Below, piece by piece: positions 45,940-54,942 of a DNA stretch of 64,000 nucleotides. A program made the position numbers and the translations under genes. The stretch comes from Novibacillus thermophilus (GTDB lineage: Bacteria; Bacillota; Bacilli; Thermoactinomycetales; Novibacillaceae), in NCBI RefSeq assembly GCF_002005165.1, contig NZ_CP019699.1, positions 620,001 through 684,000 on the forward strand. Direction: 5' to 3'. Every line of letters begins with the position of its first letter. The stretch's first letter is position 1. A model generated the notes under the pieces. The model was not told the DNA's origin. It was given only the letters and a program-made list of their open reading frames with translations, and did no database searches.

Positions 45940-45986
45940 AACCGCCTCTTGATCGATACACAGTCGAAAAAGGAGGCGGTTTTTAT
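45940..45986 (+). terminator. Terminator downstream of tRNA-Ala
   Basis: ACCGCCTC (45941-45948) pairs with GAGGCGGT (45973-45980), followed by TTTTT. It lies about 105 bases past the tRNA. Confidence 0.75.
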
Positions 45987-45997
45987 TGTGGAGAAAA

Positions 45998-46023
45998 CCC
46001 GGAATACGTGGACGTATTCCGGG
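45998..46023. repeat. 26-base perfect inverted repeat
   Basis: CCCGGAATACGT and ACGTATTCCGGG are perfect arms of 12 bases around GG. It has no T-tract, so it is not a plain terminator. A second short hairpin GTACC-TGA-GGTAC follows at about 46027-46039. Confidence 0.7.
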
Positions 46024-46231
46024 ACACGTACCTGAGGTACAATGTTTGACGGACGCCCAAGATGTTCGAGACTAGAAGCAATCCTACAAATAGAGCGATT
46101 GGCTCTCAACCTTTTTTTGTCGGGGCTATAACTGATGTAGATTGTCGCGAAGTCCGGCTGCCCGGTTTTAGGACACAATGTGGTAAACTCGGGACAAAAT
46201 AGTCTCGGTCTGGATCCTTTCGCGTTAAAAT

Positions 46232-46264
46232 AAAAAACCATGGCCTAAGGCACATGGTTTTCTT
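46232..46264 (+). terminator. Terminator hairpin used as intron target
   Basis: AAAACCATG (46234-46242) pairs with CATGGTTTT (46253-46261), with GCC/GGC inside the loop, followed by TCTT. The group II intron begins about five bases later. Confidence 0.75.
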
Positions 46265-46268
46265 CTCG

Positions 46269-48146
46269 GTACGCCCAGCATGGGCGTCATCTATAGGGTG
46301 AAAGTCCCGAACGGGGGCTGGCGAGCGCCTACCGTAGTCAAAGGCAAGGGTGTCCGTCGCGAGGCGGAATCTGAAGGAAGCCGGAGACAAACGCACGGGT
46401 CAAGGTACACGAACTGGATTTGAGGCAGGATTAGTTGGATGAGTTGCCAGAACACAACGAAATCCAAAGCCGCCAAGGGCTCATCCTGTAAACTCCAGTG
46501 ATCGCGGGCGGAAAGATGACGCTCTTATCTGGGGAGGCCTGCGGAACACGCGAAGTAACATCGTAACCGCAGTCGAGAGGCTGCGCTGAATCCGCAGGAG
46601 TCAGCAGAGGCCATAGTACGCAAGTACGGGGCGCCGGAAAGCGGAAGGGCCGAACCGAAAGGAGAGAGGAAACCGATGCGTTCGAGAGAAGAGCGCAGAC
46701 AGCAGAATATCCCGCAAGGGAGCTGCCAACAGAGAGCAGCGGTGAAGCCGCGAGGGTATGTTGGAGCGCCGAGCTCTTCTCCGGCACAAGTCGCCCCTTC
46801 CTCTCGCGAAGACCATAACGACTTGCTGGACAGGATGCTTGAGAGAGAAAATCTCTTGCTCGCATAACAAGCGAGTGGTCCGAAACGGAGGAGCGCCCGG
46901 AGTGGACGGAGTAACGGTAGCTGAACTGCAGGCTTACCTGAACACACACTGGGCACAGGTGAAAGCAGAGCTCCTAGCGGGAACCTACAAACCCGCGCCA
47001 GTCAAACGGGTGGAAATCCCCAAACCTGGAGGCGGCGTGAGGCTTCTAGGGATCCCGACCGCGATGGACCGGCTCCTCCAGCAAGCCCTGCTGCAAGTGA
47101 TGCATCCGATCTTCGATGCTCACTTCTCATGGGACAGCTACGGCTTCCGACCAGGGAAGCGAGCCCATGATGCGGTCCTTCAAGCCCAGCGCTATATCCA
47201 GAGTGGATACAGATGGGTTGTGGACTTGGACTTAGAGAAGTGCTTTGACCGAGTAAACCACGACATGCTCATGGCGAGGGTAGCAAGAAGGGAGAAGGAC
47301 AAGCGAGACCTGAAACTCATCCGGGTGTACCTCAACGCCGGAGTCATGGTCAACGGAGTATGCCAACGGACAGAGGAAGGGACGCCGCAAGGCGGACCGC
47401 TGAGTCCGCTTCTGGCCAACATCTTGTTGGACGACCTGGACAAAGAACGAAAGAAACGCGGGTTGCAATTCGCACGTTATGCGGACGATTGTAACATCTT
47501 TGTCGCTAGCAAGCGCGCAGGGGAACGCGTCATGGAATCGGTGATTCGCTTTGTAGAGGGAAAGCTGAAACTGAAAGTGAACCGAGACAAAAGTGCGGTA
47601 GACCGCCCCTGGAACCGGAAATTCCTAGGGTTCAGTTTTCTGCCGGACAAACAAGCAACGATTCGGTTAGCCCCGAAGACCATCTCCCGATTCAAAGATA
47701 GAATACGTGAGATGACGAGTCGTTCACGGGCGATCTCCATGGAAGAGCGAATTAAACGGCTCAACCGCTACATCATCGGTTGGGTCAGGTACTTTCGACT
47801 GGCATCGATGAAGACGCACTGTGAAAGATTCGACCAATGGATTCGGCGCAGACTGAGGATGTGCCTATGGAAACAATGGAAACGGGTCAGAACCCGTCTT
47901 CGTGAACTTAGGGCCCTTGGCGTACCAGAATGGGCCTGCTTCATGATGGCCAATTCCCGCCGAGGACCATGGGAAATGTCCCGGAACACAAACAATGCCC
48001 TTCCGACTTCCTACTGGGAAGCGAAAGGGCTGAAGAGTATGCTTTCTCGTTATATGGAACTTCGTCAACCTTTTGGAACCGCCTAGTGCGGACCCGCATG
48101 CTAGGTGGTGTGAGAGGACGGAGGCTAGCCGCCCCTCCTACTCGAT
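46269..48146 (+). mobile_element. Group IIC intron
   Basis: The 5' end GTACGCCCAGCATGGGCG opens domain I; a long structured stretch precedes the maturase frame. Domain V lies near 48077-48110: an ACCGCC start with the CGC triad typical of group IIC, and CCTAG/CTAGG plus TGCGG/CCGCA stems. Domain VI follows, ending in CCTACTCGAT near 48146. The encoded protein resembles the thermostable Geobacillus group IIC reverse transcriptase and lacks an endonuclease domain. Insertion just past a terminator hairpin fits the class. Exact ends are estimated from pattern. Confidence 0.88.
46676..48086 (+). pseudogene. Group IIC intron reverse transcriptase/maturase, frameshifted
   Basis: The frame from 46676 (MRSREERRQQ...) runs to ENLLLA and stops at 46867; the following RT sequence (KRVVRNGGAPGVDGVTVAEL) continues in another frame to 48086. 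Removing one A from GCATAAC would join them into about 469 residues. Domains are RT0-RT7 with the YADD active site (47478-47489), the EGTPQGGPLSPLLANILLDDLD block, then the maturase X domain (IGWVRYFRLASMKTHCERFDQWIRRRLR), with no HNH. If the extra A is real the intron cannot help its own splicing or move; if it is an error the element is intact. Confidence 0.85.
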
Positions 48147-48415
48147 TTATTTACATGATGTCCTTAGTTTTTTATAGAGGGTTAAGCTAAGAACCTCTCA
48201 CGTTTGTAAACAGAATAAATATAAGTATAATGATTCTCTTTCTAGCACCAGTATATAGAGGGAGGGGGGAGGATGTCAAGGAGGGGAAGGATACAAAACT
48301 TAGTCCCCTTTATTATAGTACGCTTAATATTATAATTATATGAAATAAATTGATAAACTTTTCAATTTTAATATAAAATAAAGTTAATATATTAAAAAAA
48401 CAAGGAGGCATTATA
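48147..48415. other. AT-rich promoter region before the secreted asparaginase-like gene
   Basis: This region of about 270 bases is very AT-rich after 48290. No gene is seen. Several TATAAT-like strings occur, so I do not pick one promoter. Confidence 0.4.
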
Positions 48416-49711
48416 ATGGGTCAAGCCGCTTTGAAGCGTTGGAGCGTTTGCGCGTTTGTGGTCGTTTTGTTGTTTTCGTTGATTGCTGTCAGCAGTGTGC
48501 CTGACACAGCAGATGCCACGAAACATAAAGGCAACGTCGTATTAGCCGTACATGGCGGTGCAGGTGGAGGAAGTATTGCAGAAGATCAACGGGAAGCGTA
48601 TCAAAAGGAAGTTCGCGCCGCTTTAGAAACTGGGAAAAAGATTCTCGATTCAGGGGGGAGCAGTGTCGATGCAGTAGAAGCAGCAGTGAGGGTGTTAGAG
48701 GATTCGCCTTTATTTAACGCCGGTAAAGGGGCTGTTTTCAACGACGATGCGGCTCACGAACTGGATGCGTCCATCATGAATGGGGAGAATTTGGAAGCAG
48801 GCGCGGTTGCTGGCTCGAAACACGCCAAAAACCCGATTACTTTGGCCCGAACCATTATGGAGGAGTCTCCCCATGTGTTGTTGAGTGGAGATTCTGCCGA
48901 TTGGTTTGGGATGGAACACGGTGTGGAAATGGTCACTCAAGATTATTACTATACGCAGGAACGTTGGGACGAACTGATGCGATCGAAAGAGAAGGAAAAT
49001 GATGCGGAAGCTTTTGGGACTGTCGGTGCAGTGGCGAGTGACCGGTCAGGAAATCTGGCGGCAGCAACGTCGACGGGCGGCCTAACAAACAAACACCGGG
49101 GTAGGATTGGAGATTCGCCGATCGTCGGGGCGGGGATGTATGCCAACAACGACAGCGTCGCCGTGTCAGCTACGGGCAAAGGGGAAGTGTTCATCCGCGG
49201 TACGGCAGCTGTGGACATTTCCGCATTAGTGCAATACAAAGGTTTGCCCGTGGAGGAAGCGGCGAGAACAGTTATAGAAGAGAAGCTTCTTCCCCTCGGC
49301 GGAACAGGGGGCGTCATTGCGTTGGATAAAAACGGGAATTTTGCCGCTCCCTATTCGACGGAGAGAATGATTTACGGATACGTAACCGAGGACGGACAGT
49401 ATACGATTGTTCTCTCCCCTGAAGATGAACCCGATGACGTACCTCCCCCCAGTGCTACTGACATTAGAGCACGTGTCGAGCAGTTCAAAAAAGAGGGGGA
49501 GTTCAAGAACAGTGAGGCTGCCCGGTCCTTGACAAATCTATTAACTGTAGTGGAGCGTTTTGAGGAGCGAAGAGAAGCGGACAAAGTCGTCAAACACATG
49601 GAAAACTTTAAATCTCTGCTTATCCGACAGAACGAAGATGCATTGATTTCCGACAAGGCGTACAACGTGCTTTACGCCGACGCTGTAGCTTTGATTCAAA
49701 AGTGGCGGTAG
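48416..49711 (+). CDS. Secreted isoaspartyl peptidase/L-asparaginase with C-terminal FIMAH-type domain
   Basis: This 431-residue protein has a signal peptide (about residues 1-35). Next comes an Ntn-hydrolase asparaginase_2 domain (VVLAVHGGAGGGS, SSVDAVEAAVRVLEDSPLFNAGKGAVF, LDASIMNG) with the autocleavage site before T202 in GTVGAVASDRSG and the TSTGG motif. The last 80 residues (from about 345) form a FIMAH-type helical domain (VEQFKKEGEFKNSEAARSLTNLL, KVVKHMENFKSLLIRQ). Such hydrolases remove isoaspartyl residues or asparagine amide. Export is unusual for this family. AAGGAGG precedes the ATG. A strong terminator follows. Confidence 0.88.
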   Translation: MGQAALKRWSVCAFVVVLLFSLIAVSSVPDTADATKHKGNVVLAVHGGAGGGSIAEDQREAYQKEVRAALETGKKILDSGGSSVDAVEAAVRVLEDSPLFNAGKGAVFNDDAAHELDASIMNGENLEAGAVAGSKHAKNPITLARTIMEESPHVLLSGDSADWFGMEHGVEMVTQDYYYTQERWDELMRSKEKENDAEAFGTVGAVASDRSGNLAAATSTGGLTNKHRGRIGDSPIVGAGMYANNDSVAVSATGKGEVFIRGTAAVDISALVQYKGLPVEEAARTVIEEKLLPLGGTGGVIALDKNGNFAAPYSTERMIYGYVTEDGQYTIVLSPEDEPDDVPPPSATDIRARVEQFKKEGEFKNSEAARSLTNLLTVVERFEERREADKVVKHMENFKSLLIRQNEDALISDKAYNVLYADAVALIQKWR

Positions 49712-49753
49712 ATGGGAAGTCAGTTTACATTACACTAGTTGAAAAACGCGGTG

Positions 49754-49795
49754 AAGGCCATTTATTACATGCACGATGTAATAAATGGCCTTTGC
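49754..49795 (+). terminator. Terminator after the asparaginase-like gene
   Basis: AAGGCCATTTATTACAT (49754-49770) and its complement (49776-49792) form a 17-bp perfect stem ending in TTT. Confidence 0.85.
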
Positions 49796-49921
49796 TGTAT
49801 ACAAGGAAATGATAAACATAATTGTCAGATGAATCACATAAAATGTGCATTAATCCAGTCTTGATGTATGTCAAAACGCATATGAAAAAATTTTGTGAGC
49901 TGGGACAAAGGAGAAGCGATA

Positions 49922-51226
49922 ATGAGCAGGTGGTTTCATTTACTTGTGGGAGTCGTATCATTAGTTTTCGTATTGTCTGCGTGTTCGGGTAGTGTTTCTC
50001 CAGGAGCAGGTAGTGAAGAAGATGTTGAGATACCTGAAGGTGCTACCGAAGTCGTGATGTGGAATCTGTTTGGCGGTGGTGACGCCGAATACATGCAGGC
50101 CATCGTCGATAAGTTTAACGAAAGTCAATCGGAATTTTTTGTTAATAACGTGATGCAAGAATTTGATGAATACTATACAAAGTTACTGACAAGTGTCGCC
50201 GCTGGCAAAGGGCCGGATTTAGCCATTGCCCATTCGCATGTCTTACCCGAACTAGTTAACCAAGGGTTATTAATGGAATTAGACGATTACGCGTCAAAAA
50301 GCGGTATGGACTTTGCTGACTTCAATCAAAATGTTTTAGATGTAACAGTTTATGACGGCAAACATTACGCCGTTCCCATCGACACACATCCCCAAATCAT
50401 GTACATCAACAATGATCTTGTCAGAGATGCAGGCCTTCTGAGTGATGACGGTTCAGTGGAAATGGAAGAGAGCCCAGAAGGATTTGTCAAGTTTTTAACG
50501 ACTTTGAAGGAAGAATTACCAGAAGATAAGATGGCTTTTGCCTTTTCAAGTGCTGGAGAAGATCCTTACCGAATATGGTGGGCACTTTATACGCAAATGG
50601 GCGGTGAACACTTGCTCTCGGAGGACCTTGAAAATCCGGATTATGTTCTGGATGAAGAAAAAGCCATCAAGGCAGCGAATTACATTAAAGACCTTTACCA
50701 CAAACATGAAGTCGTTCCGTTAAATCTAGCTGATTTTTATTCGGATTTCCAATCTGGTCAGGCAGCCGTAATGAGTACCGGCGTATGGGCGACAGGTATA
50801 TGGGAAAGGACAGAAGGCCTTGATTTCACGGCCATGCCCTTTCCTAACATGTACGAGCGTGAGGGCGCCTGGGCCAATTCCCATACGTTTATATTGCCTT
50901 ATTATGCGGACGCTGACGAAGAAAAACAGCGAGCCGCCGTCGAATTCATGAACTTCGCAACAGAAAACGGCCTGATGTGGGCTGAAGCAGGTCACATACC
51001 GGCCAAAGATACAGTCGTTAAGTCAGAAGAGTTTAATGAAATGCCTTATCGAAGTGAATATGCAGAAGTTGCGAATTACGTCAATTTTGCAGATCGCACG
51101 ATTTATGCACGAGGCGTTCAGGAGATTGTCATTCGTAATCTGGATCTGGTCTGGTCTAACAAAGTCACTGCAGAAGAGGCTTTTGCGACAATTGAACAGG
51201 AGGTCACCGAACTAATTGGCAACTAA
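49922..51226 (+). CDS. Sugar ABC transporter substrate-binding lipoprotein
   Basis: This 434-residue family 1 extracellular solute-binding protein has a signal ending in LSAC (lipobox, Cys20) and an acidic spacer. The maltose-type fold follows (VVMWNLFGGGDAEYMQAIVDKFNESQ, AGKGPDLAIAHSHVLPELV, FQSGQAAVMSTGVWATGIW). It would bind an oligosaccharide at the membrane surface. AAAGGAG supports the ATG at 49922. It is first in the order binding protein, two permeases, GH2, GH43, which suggests uptake of the products of these hydrolases. No ATPase gene is in the cluster. Confidence 0.92.
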   Translation: MSRWFHLLVGVVSLVFVLSACSGSVSPGAGSEEDVEIPEGATEVVMWNLFGGGDAEYMQAIVDKFNESQSEFFVNNVMQEFDEYYTKLLTSVAAGKGPDLAIAHSHVLPELVNQGLLMELDDYASKSGMDFADFNQNVLDVTVYDGKHYAVPIDTHPQIMYINNDLVRDAGLLSDDGSVEMEESPEGFVKFLTTLKEELPEDKMAFAFSSAGEDPYRIWWALYTQMGGEHLLSEDLENPDYVLDEEKAIKAANYIKDLYHKHEVVPLNLADFYSDFQSGQAAVMSTGVWATGIWERTEGLDFTAMPFPNMYEREGAWANSHTFILPYYADADEEKQRAAVEFMNFATENGLMWAEAGHIPAKDTVVKSEEFNEMPYRSEYAEVANYVNFADRTIYARGVQEIVIRNLDLVWSNKVTAEEAFATIEQEVTELIGN

Positions 51227-51333
51227 AACGTCCAGAGACAACACATATTAGGTCTGACCAGCGCTGAACGTTATCAGGGTCCGTCTCTTTGTTTGAGGGG
51301 CATTCATGTTTCTTCGCGAAGGAGGGCAGTGAT

Positions 51334-52206
51334 ATGAAGAAGGTATTACAAGATATAAAACCTATTCCTTTTCTGTTGCCATTCTTTGTCGCATACGTCA
51401 TCTTTACCATTTTTCCCATATTTAAAGGGCTTGAAATGAGCTTATACGATTGGACTTTGGTGCGTAAAATGGAATTTGTCGGGTTTGAAAATTATCAAAA
51501 AATGTTTGCTGATTCTCACTTTTGGCATACCCTCTGGAATACGACGCTTTTCGTTATCTTAACGACGCCCACGATGGTGATTTTAGCTTTGGTATTGGCA
51601 TTAATCGCTAATATGCAAACGAAGCTGAAAACGTTTTTTCGCGGGGCGTTTTTTCTTCCGAGCATATTGTCTGTTTCAGTCATTTCGTTTTTGGCGATCT
51701 TTATGCTTCAGCCGTACAACGGATTTGTAAACACTTTCATTCACGCGATCGGGATTGACTTAGAGCCGTTTTGGATGGCTGATGAGACGCTTGCTTGGGT
51801 CACGATTGTCGTTGTGACGTTGTGGTGGACGGTTGGTTTTAATATGGTTTTATTTCTTGCTGCTTTGCAAGAAATACCAGAAACGTTGTATGAGGCAAGT
51901 GAAATTGACGGCGCAAGTCGTTCGGACATGTTTCGACATATCACGTTGCCACATCTCATTCCGATTGGAAAGGTGATCCTACTACTTCAAATTTTAGCTT
52001 CGTACAAAGTTTTTGCACAAATCCTATTAATCACGGGTGGTGGACCGGGTGGCGCAACCAGACCTTTGATTCAATACATTTATGAGGTCGGTTTCACGCA
52101 AAGTAACCTAAGTTACGCCGCCACGATGTCCTATGCGCTGTTCTTTATTTTGTTGATTCTTTCCATCATTCAACTGAGAATGCAAAGATCGGAGGAAAGT
52201 CAGTAA
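51334..52206 (+). CDS. Sugar ABC transporter permease (MalF/UgpA type)
   Basis: This 290-residue inner-membrane permease has six helices and the EAA loop (LYEASEIDGASRSDMFRHITLPHLIP). AAGGAGGGC precedes the ATG at 51334. It pairs with the next gene, which starts directly after its stop. It is part of a CUT1-type importer. Confidence 0.92.
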   Translation: MKKVLQDIKPIPFLLPFFVAYVIFTIFPIFKGLEMSLYDWTLVRKMEFVGFENYQKMFADSHFWHTLWNTTLFVILTTPTMVILALVLALIANMQTKLKTFFRGAFFLPSILSVSVISFLAIFMLQPYNGFVNTFIHAIGIDLEPFWMADETLAWVTIVVVTLWWTVGFNMVLFLAALQEIPETLYEASEIDGASRSDMFRHITLPHLIPIGKVILLLQILASYKVFAQILLITGGGPGGATRPLIQYIYEVGFTQSNLSYAATMSYALFFILLILSIIQLRMQRSEESQ

Positions 52207-53064
52207 ATGAGTCCGGTAGGGGAAAAGAACTTTATGCTCAGGCGGAATCGTGATCCGAAGTTGGGAATTAAAGTAGCGTTCGGTTTCGTTATGGCTGTTT
52301 TATTTATTTTTCCAATTGTGTGGATGTTATTTGTCTCGATCAAGCCAGATGGCTATGTAACCACTCAACCTCTAAAGTGGTTTTTGCCGCCCTACACGTT
52401 TTCAAACTACACCACGCTACTGTTTGACAGCCTCATATTACGCTGGTTAGTCAACAGTTTGATCGTCGCGGCTATGACTACAATCCTCACGTTAATTGTG
52501 ACTTCTTTAGCGGCATATGCCATATCACAAATGAAGTTTCGGTACAAAAACTTCATTTTCATCTTCTTTTTGTTAGGTTTGATGGTGCCCGGAGAGGCGA
52601 CAATCATTCCCCTTTATGAAGTTGCCAAAAGCCTCAATCTCTTAGACACTTACGCGGGGTTGATTTTGCCGATGATTGCGTCCCCCTTGGGTGTCATTAT
52701 TTTAAAAAGTTTTTTTGATGGAGTGCCTAAAGAGGTGATTGAAAGCGGTGTGATGGATGGGTGCTCGCATTTTAAGCTGTATTACAAAATTGTGTGTCCT
52801 TTAGCAAAACCGGCACTGTCGGCGATCGGTATTTTTACGTTCATCGGTTCTTGGAATAACTTTTTATGGCCCTATATCTCGATTTTGTCTGAGACCCTGT
52901 ATACGTTGCCCGTAGGACTTCCAGTCTTTAATTCTGCCTACTCCCAAGCCTATGTCTTGCCGATGACCGCCAATGCCATCGCTTCCATTCCCGTTATTAT
53001 TGCCTTTCTAATCTTTGAGAAGCAAATCGTGAGAGGCATTAGTTTTACAGGCATTAAGGGATGA
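52207..53064 (+). CDS. Sugar ABC transporter permease (MalG/UgpE type)
   Basis: This 285-residue second permease has six helices and the EAA loop VIESGVMDGCSHFKLYYKIVCPLAKPA. CGGAGGAAAG, inside the end of the previous gene, supports the ATG at 52207; an ATG nine codons later is possible. With the binding protein it lacks a partner ATPase here, so it probably uses a shared MsmX-type ATPase elsewhere, as many Bacillales CUT1 systems do. Confidence 0.92.
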   Translation: MSPVGEKNFMLRRNRDPKLGIKVAFGFVMAVLFIFPIVWMLFVSIKPDGYVTTQPLKWFLPPYTFSNYTTLLFDSLILRWLVNSLIVAAMTTILTLIVTSLAAYAISQMKFRYKNFIFIFFLLGLMVPGEATIIPLYEVAKSLNLLDTYAGLILPMIASPLGVIILKSFFDGVPKEVIESGVMDGCSHFKLYYKIVCPLAKPALSAIGIFTFIGSWNNFLWPYISILSETLYTLPVGLPVFNSAYSQAYVLPMTANAIASIPVIIAFLIFEKQIVRGISFTGIKG

Positions 53065-53112
53065 CCGTGATTCGAGAGCAGCCACTTTTTAAGAAGAAGG
53101 AGAGTGTCATCA

Positions 53113-54876
53113 ATGTCAGCTGAACGCACTTACCACCGCACAGAATACCCGCGACCGCAATTTCGCCGACAGGCTTGGGTGAACTTGAATGGTGCTTGGA
53201 ATTTTTCGTTCGACGATGAAAACGCAGGGGAAAAGGAGGAGTGGTATCGCAACCCCAATTTTTCGGCACACATTCAAGTGCCCTTTACGTATGAAACGAA
53301 AGCGAGTGGAATCGGAGACGAGTCGTTTCATCCTTATGTCTGGTATCACAGAACTTTTGAGATCCCAAATACGGAAATCGGAAAACGAGTCATACTCAGA
53401 TTTCAAGCGTCAGATTATTTAACGAAAGTTTGGGTGAACGGTGTTTTTGTAGGAGAGCACGTAGGCGGAAATGCGGCCTTTTCATTTGATATTACACATG
53501 CTGTGACACATGACCGAACAAACAGTTTGGTGGTGAAAGTGGAAGACAGCCAAAGCTGTCATCAGCCGAGAGGAAAGCAGCGCTGGACAGATGAAAACTT
53601 CGGCTGTTGGTATGTGCAAACCACCGGTATTTGGCAAACAGTTTGGTTGGAGTTTCTGCCTGAAGAACACATTGAACATGTCAAAATAACACCGAAGATA
53701 GATGAAAATAGTGTTGCTTTTGATTTTATACTTAACGGATTGTACGACAAGCCTTTAAGAGTGGAGGCCAATATTCGCTTCGACGGAAAGCCAGTGAAAC
53801 AATTTTCATTTACCTCTGATCGTCCCCATATGCATGTTGAAGTCAATCTTTTGTCCGAAATACATGAATGGAAAGTCATGCACTGGTCTCCAGAGCATCC
53901 GCATCTGTATGATGTCACTTTCCGCTTGTTCAAAGAGGACACACTGCAAGATGAAGTGGATGCGTACTTTGGCATGAGAAAGATATCGATTAAAAATGGG
54001 CAGGTCTTGTTGAATAACAGACCGATCTATCAAAAGCTTCTGCTGGATCAAGGGTATTGGCCGGATACGTTGCTGACTCCGCCCTCTGACGAAGCGATGT
54101 TAGAGGATATTGAGAAAACGTTGGCAATGGGATTCAACGGCGTTCGCAAGCATCAAAAAATAGAAGATGAACGTTTCTTGTACTGGTGTGACAAAAAAGG
54201 ATTGCTCGTATGGTCTGAAATGGCGTCGGCTTACGAATTTTCAGATGAGGCGGTCGTGAATTTTACAAACGAGTGGTTAGAAGTGATTCAGCAGCACTAC
54301 AATCATCCTTCTATTGTCACTTGGGTGCCATTTAACGAATCTTGGGGTATTCCTAATGTTTTGTCGGATGCCAAACAACAAGCCTTTACAGAATCGATTT
54401 ATTATTTAACGAAATCTTTGGACTCCATGCGGCCAGTCATCGTCAATGACGGCTGGGAGCATACAATTTCAGACATTGTGACCCTTCATGACTATGAAGA
54501 GTATAAAGAAGCGTTTCTGGATCGCTACAGCAATCAAGATAAAATATTGACGAATGAGATACCGCATAACAATCATAAGTACGCATTTGCAGAAGGCTAT
54601 CAATATGAAGGGCAGCCTGTCATTATTTCCGAGTACGGCGGCATTGCCTTTAAAGACGGTGAAGGTTGGGGCTACGGCAATCGAGTTGAGTCAGAGGAAG
54701 CATTTTTAGACCGGTACCGCCGTGTCACCGAAGCGATACAATCACTTCCGTACGTTACCGGTTACTGCTATACACAAATGACTGACGTGCAGCAAGAAGT
54801 TAACGGATTATTGAGGGAAGATCGAACACCTAAAATTCCGTTGGAAAAAATAAGACGCGTTAACGATTCTGTTTAG
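53113..54876 (+). CDS. Glycoside hydrolase family 2 protein
   Basis: This 587-residue cytoplasmic enzyme (no signal peptide) has GH2 architecture: sugar-binding jelly roll (NLNGAWNFSFDDEN, YHRTFEIPN, VWVNGVFVGEHVGGNAAFSFDIT), an immunoglobulin-like domain, and a TIM barrel with the acid/base E409 in FNESWG and the probable nucleophile E507 in SEYGG. GH2 includes beta-galactosidases, glucuronidases, mannosidases and arabinosidases. The specificity is not evident, and the short, divergent barrel argues against LacZ itself. AAGGAG precedes the ATG at 53113. It likely cleaves the imported oligosaccharide. Confidence 0.88.
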   Translation: MSAERTYHRTEYPRPQFRRQAWVNLNGAWNFSFDDENAGEKEEWYRNPNFSAHIQVPFTYETKASGIGDESFHPYVWYHRTFEIPNTEIGKRVILRFQASDYLTKVWVNGVFVGEHVGGNAAFSFDITHAVTHDRTNSLVVKVEDSQSCHQPRGKQRWTDENFGCWYVQTTGIWQTVWLEFLPEEHIEHVKITPKIDENSVAFDFILNGLYDKPLRVEANIRFDGKPVKQFSFTSDRPHMHVEVNLLSEIHEWKVMHWSPEHPHLYDVTFRLFKEDTLQDEVDAYFGMRKISIKNGQVLLNNRPIYQKLLLDQGYWPDTLLTPPSDEAMLEDIEKTLAMGFNGVRKHQKIEDERFLYWCDKKGLLVWSEMASAYEFSDEAVVNFTNEWLEVIQQHYNHPSIVTWVPFNESWGIPNVLSDAKQQAFTESIYYLTKSLDSMRPVIVNDGWEHTISDIVTLHDYEEYKEAFLDRYSNQDKILTNEIPHNNHKYAFAEGYQYEGQPVIISEYGGIAFKDGEGWGYGNRVESEEAFLDRYRRVTEAIQSLPYVTGYCYTQMTDVQQEVNGLLREDRTPKIPLEKIRRVNDSV

Positions 54877-54942
54877 ACAATTGACGTTAACGGGACGTGA
54901 AGCACGCGGTTTAAGTTATACGTAAACGGGAGTGAGCAGCGC

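Larger units (their letters stand above)
45835..46268. other. Non-coding stretch between tRNA-Ala and the group II intron
   Basis: No gene is convincing. It holds a terminator at 45940-45986, a perfect 26-base inverted repeat at 45998-46023 with a smaller hairpin GTACC/GGTAC behind it, and a second terminator at 46232-46264 next to the intron. The remaining 200 bases show nothing I recognise. Confidence 0.5.

Noticed and set aside
46431-46956. Long minus-strand frames opposite the intron's structured part
   Set aside because: They are mirrors of conserved ribozyme RNA; group II intron domains explain the sequence.
49796-49921. Catabolite (cre) site before the sugar binding-protein gene
   Set aside because: TCAAAACGCATATG near 49871 fits the cre pattern only partly; too weak to call.
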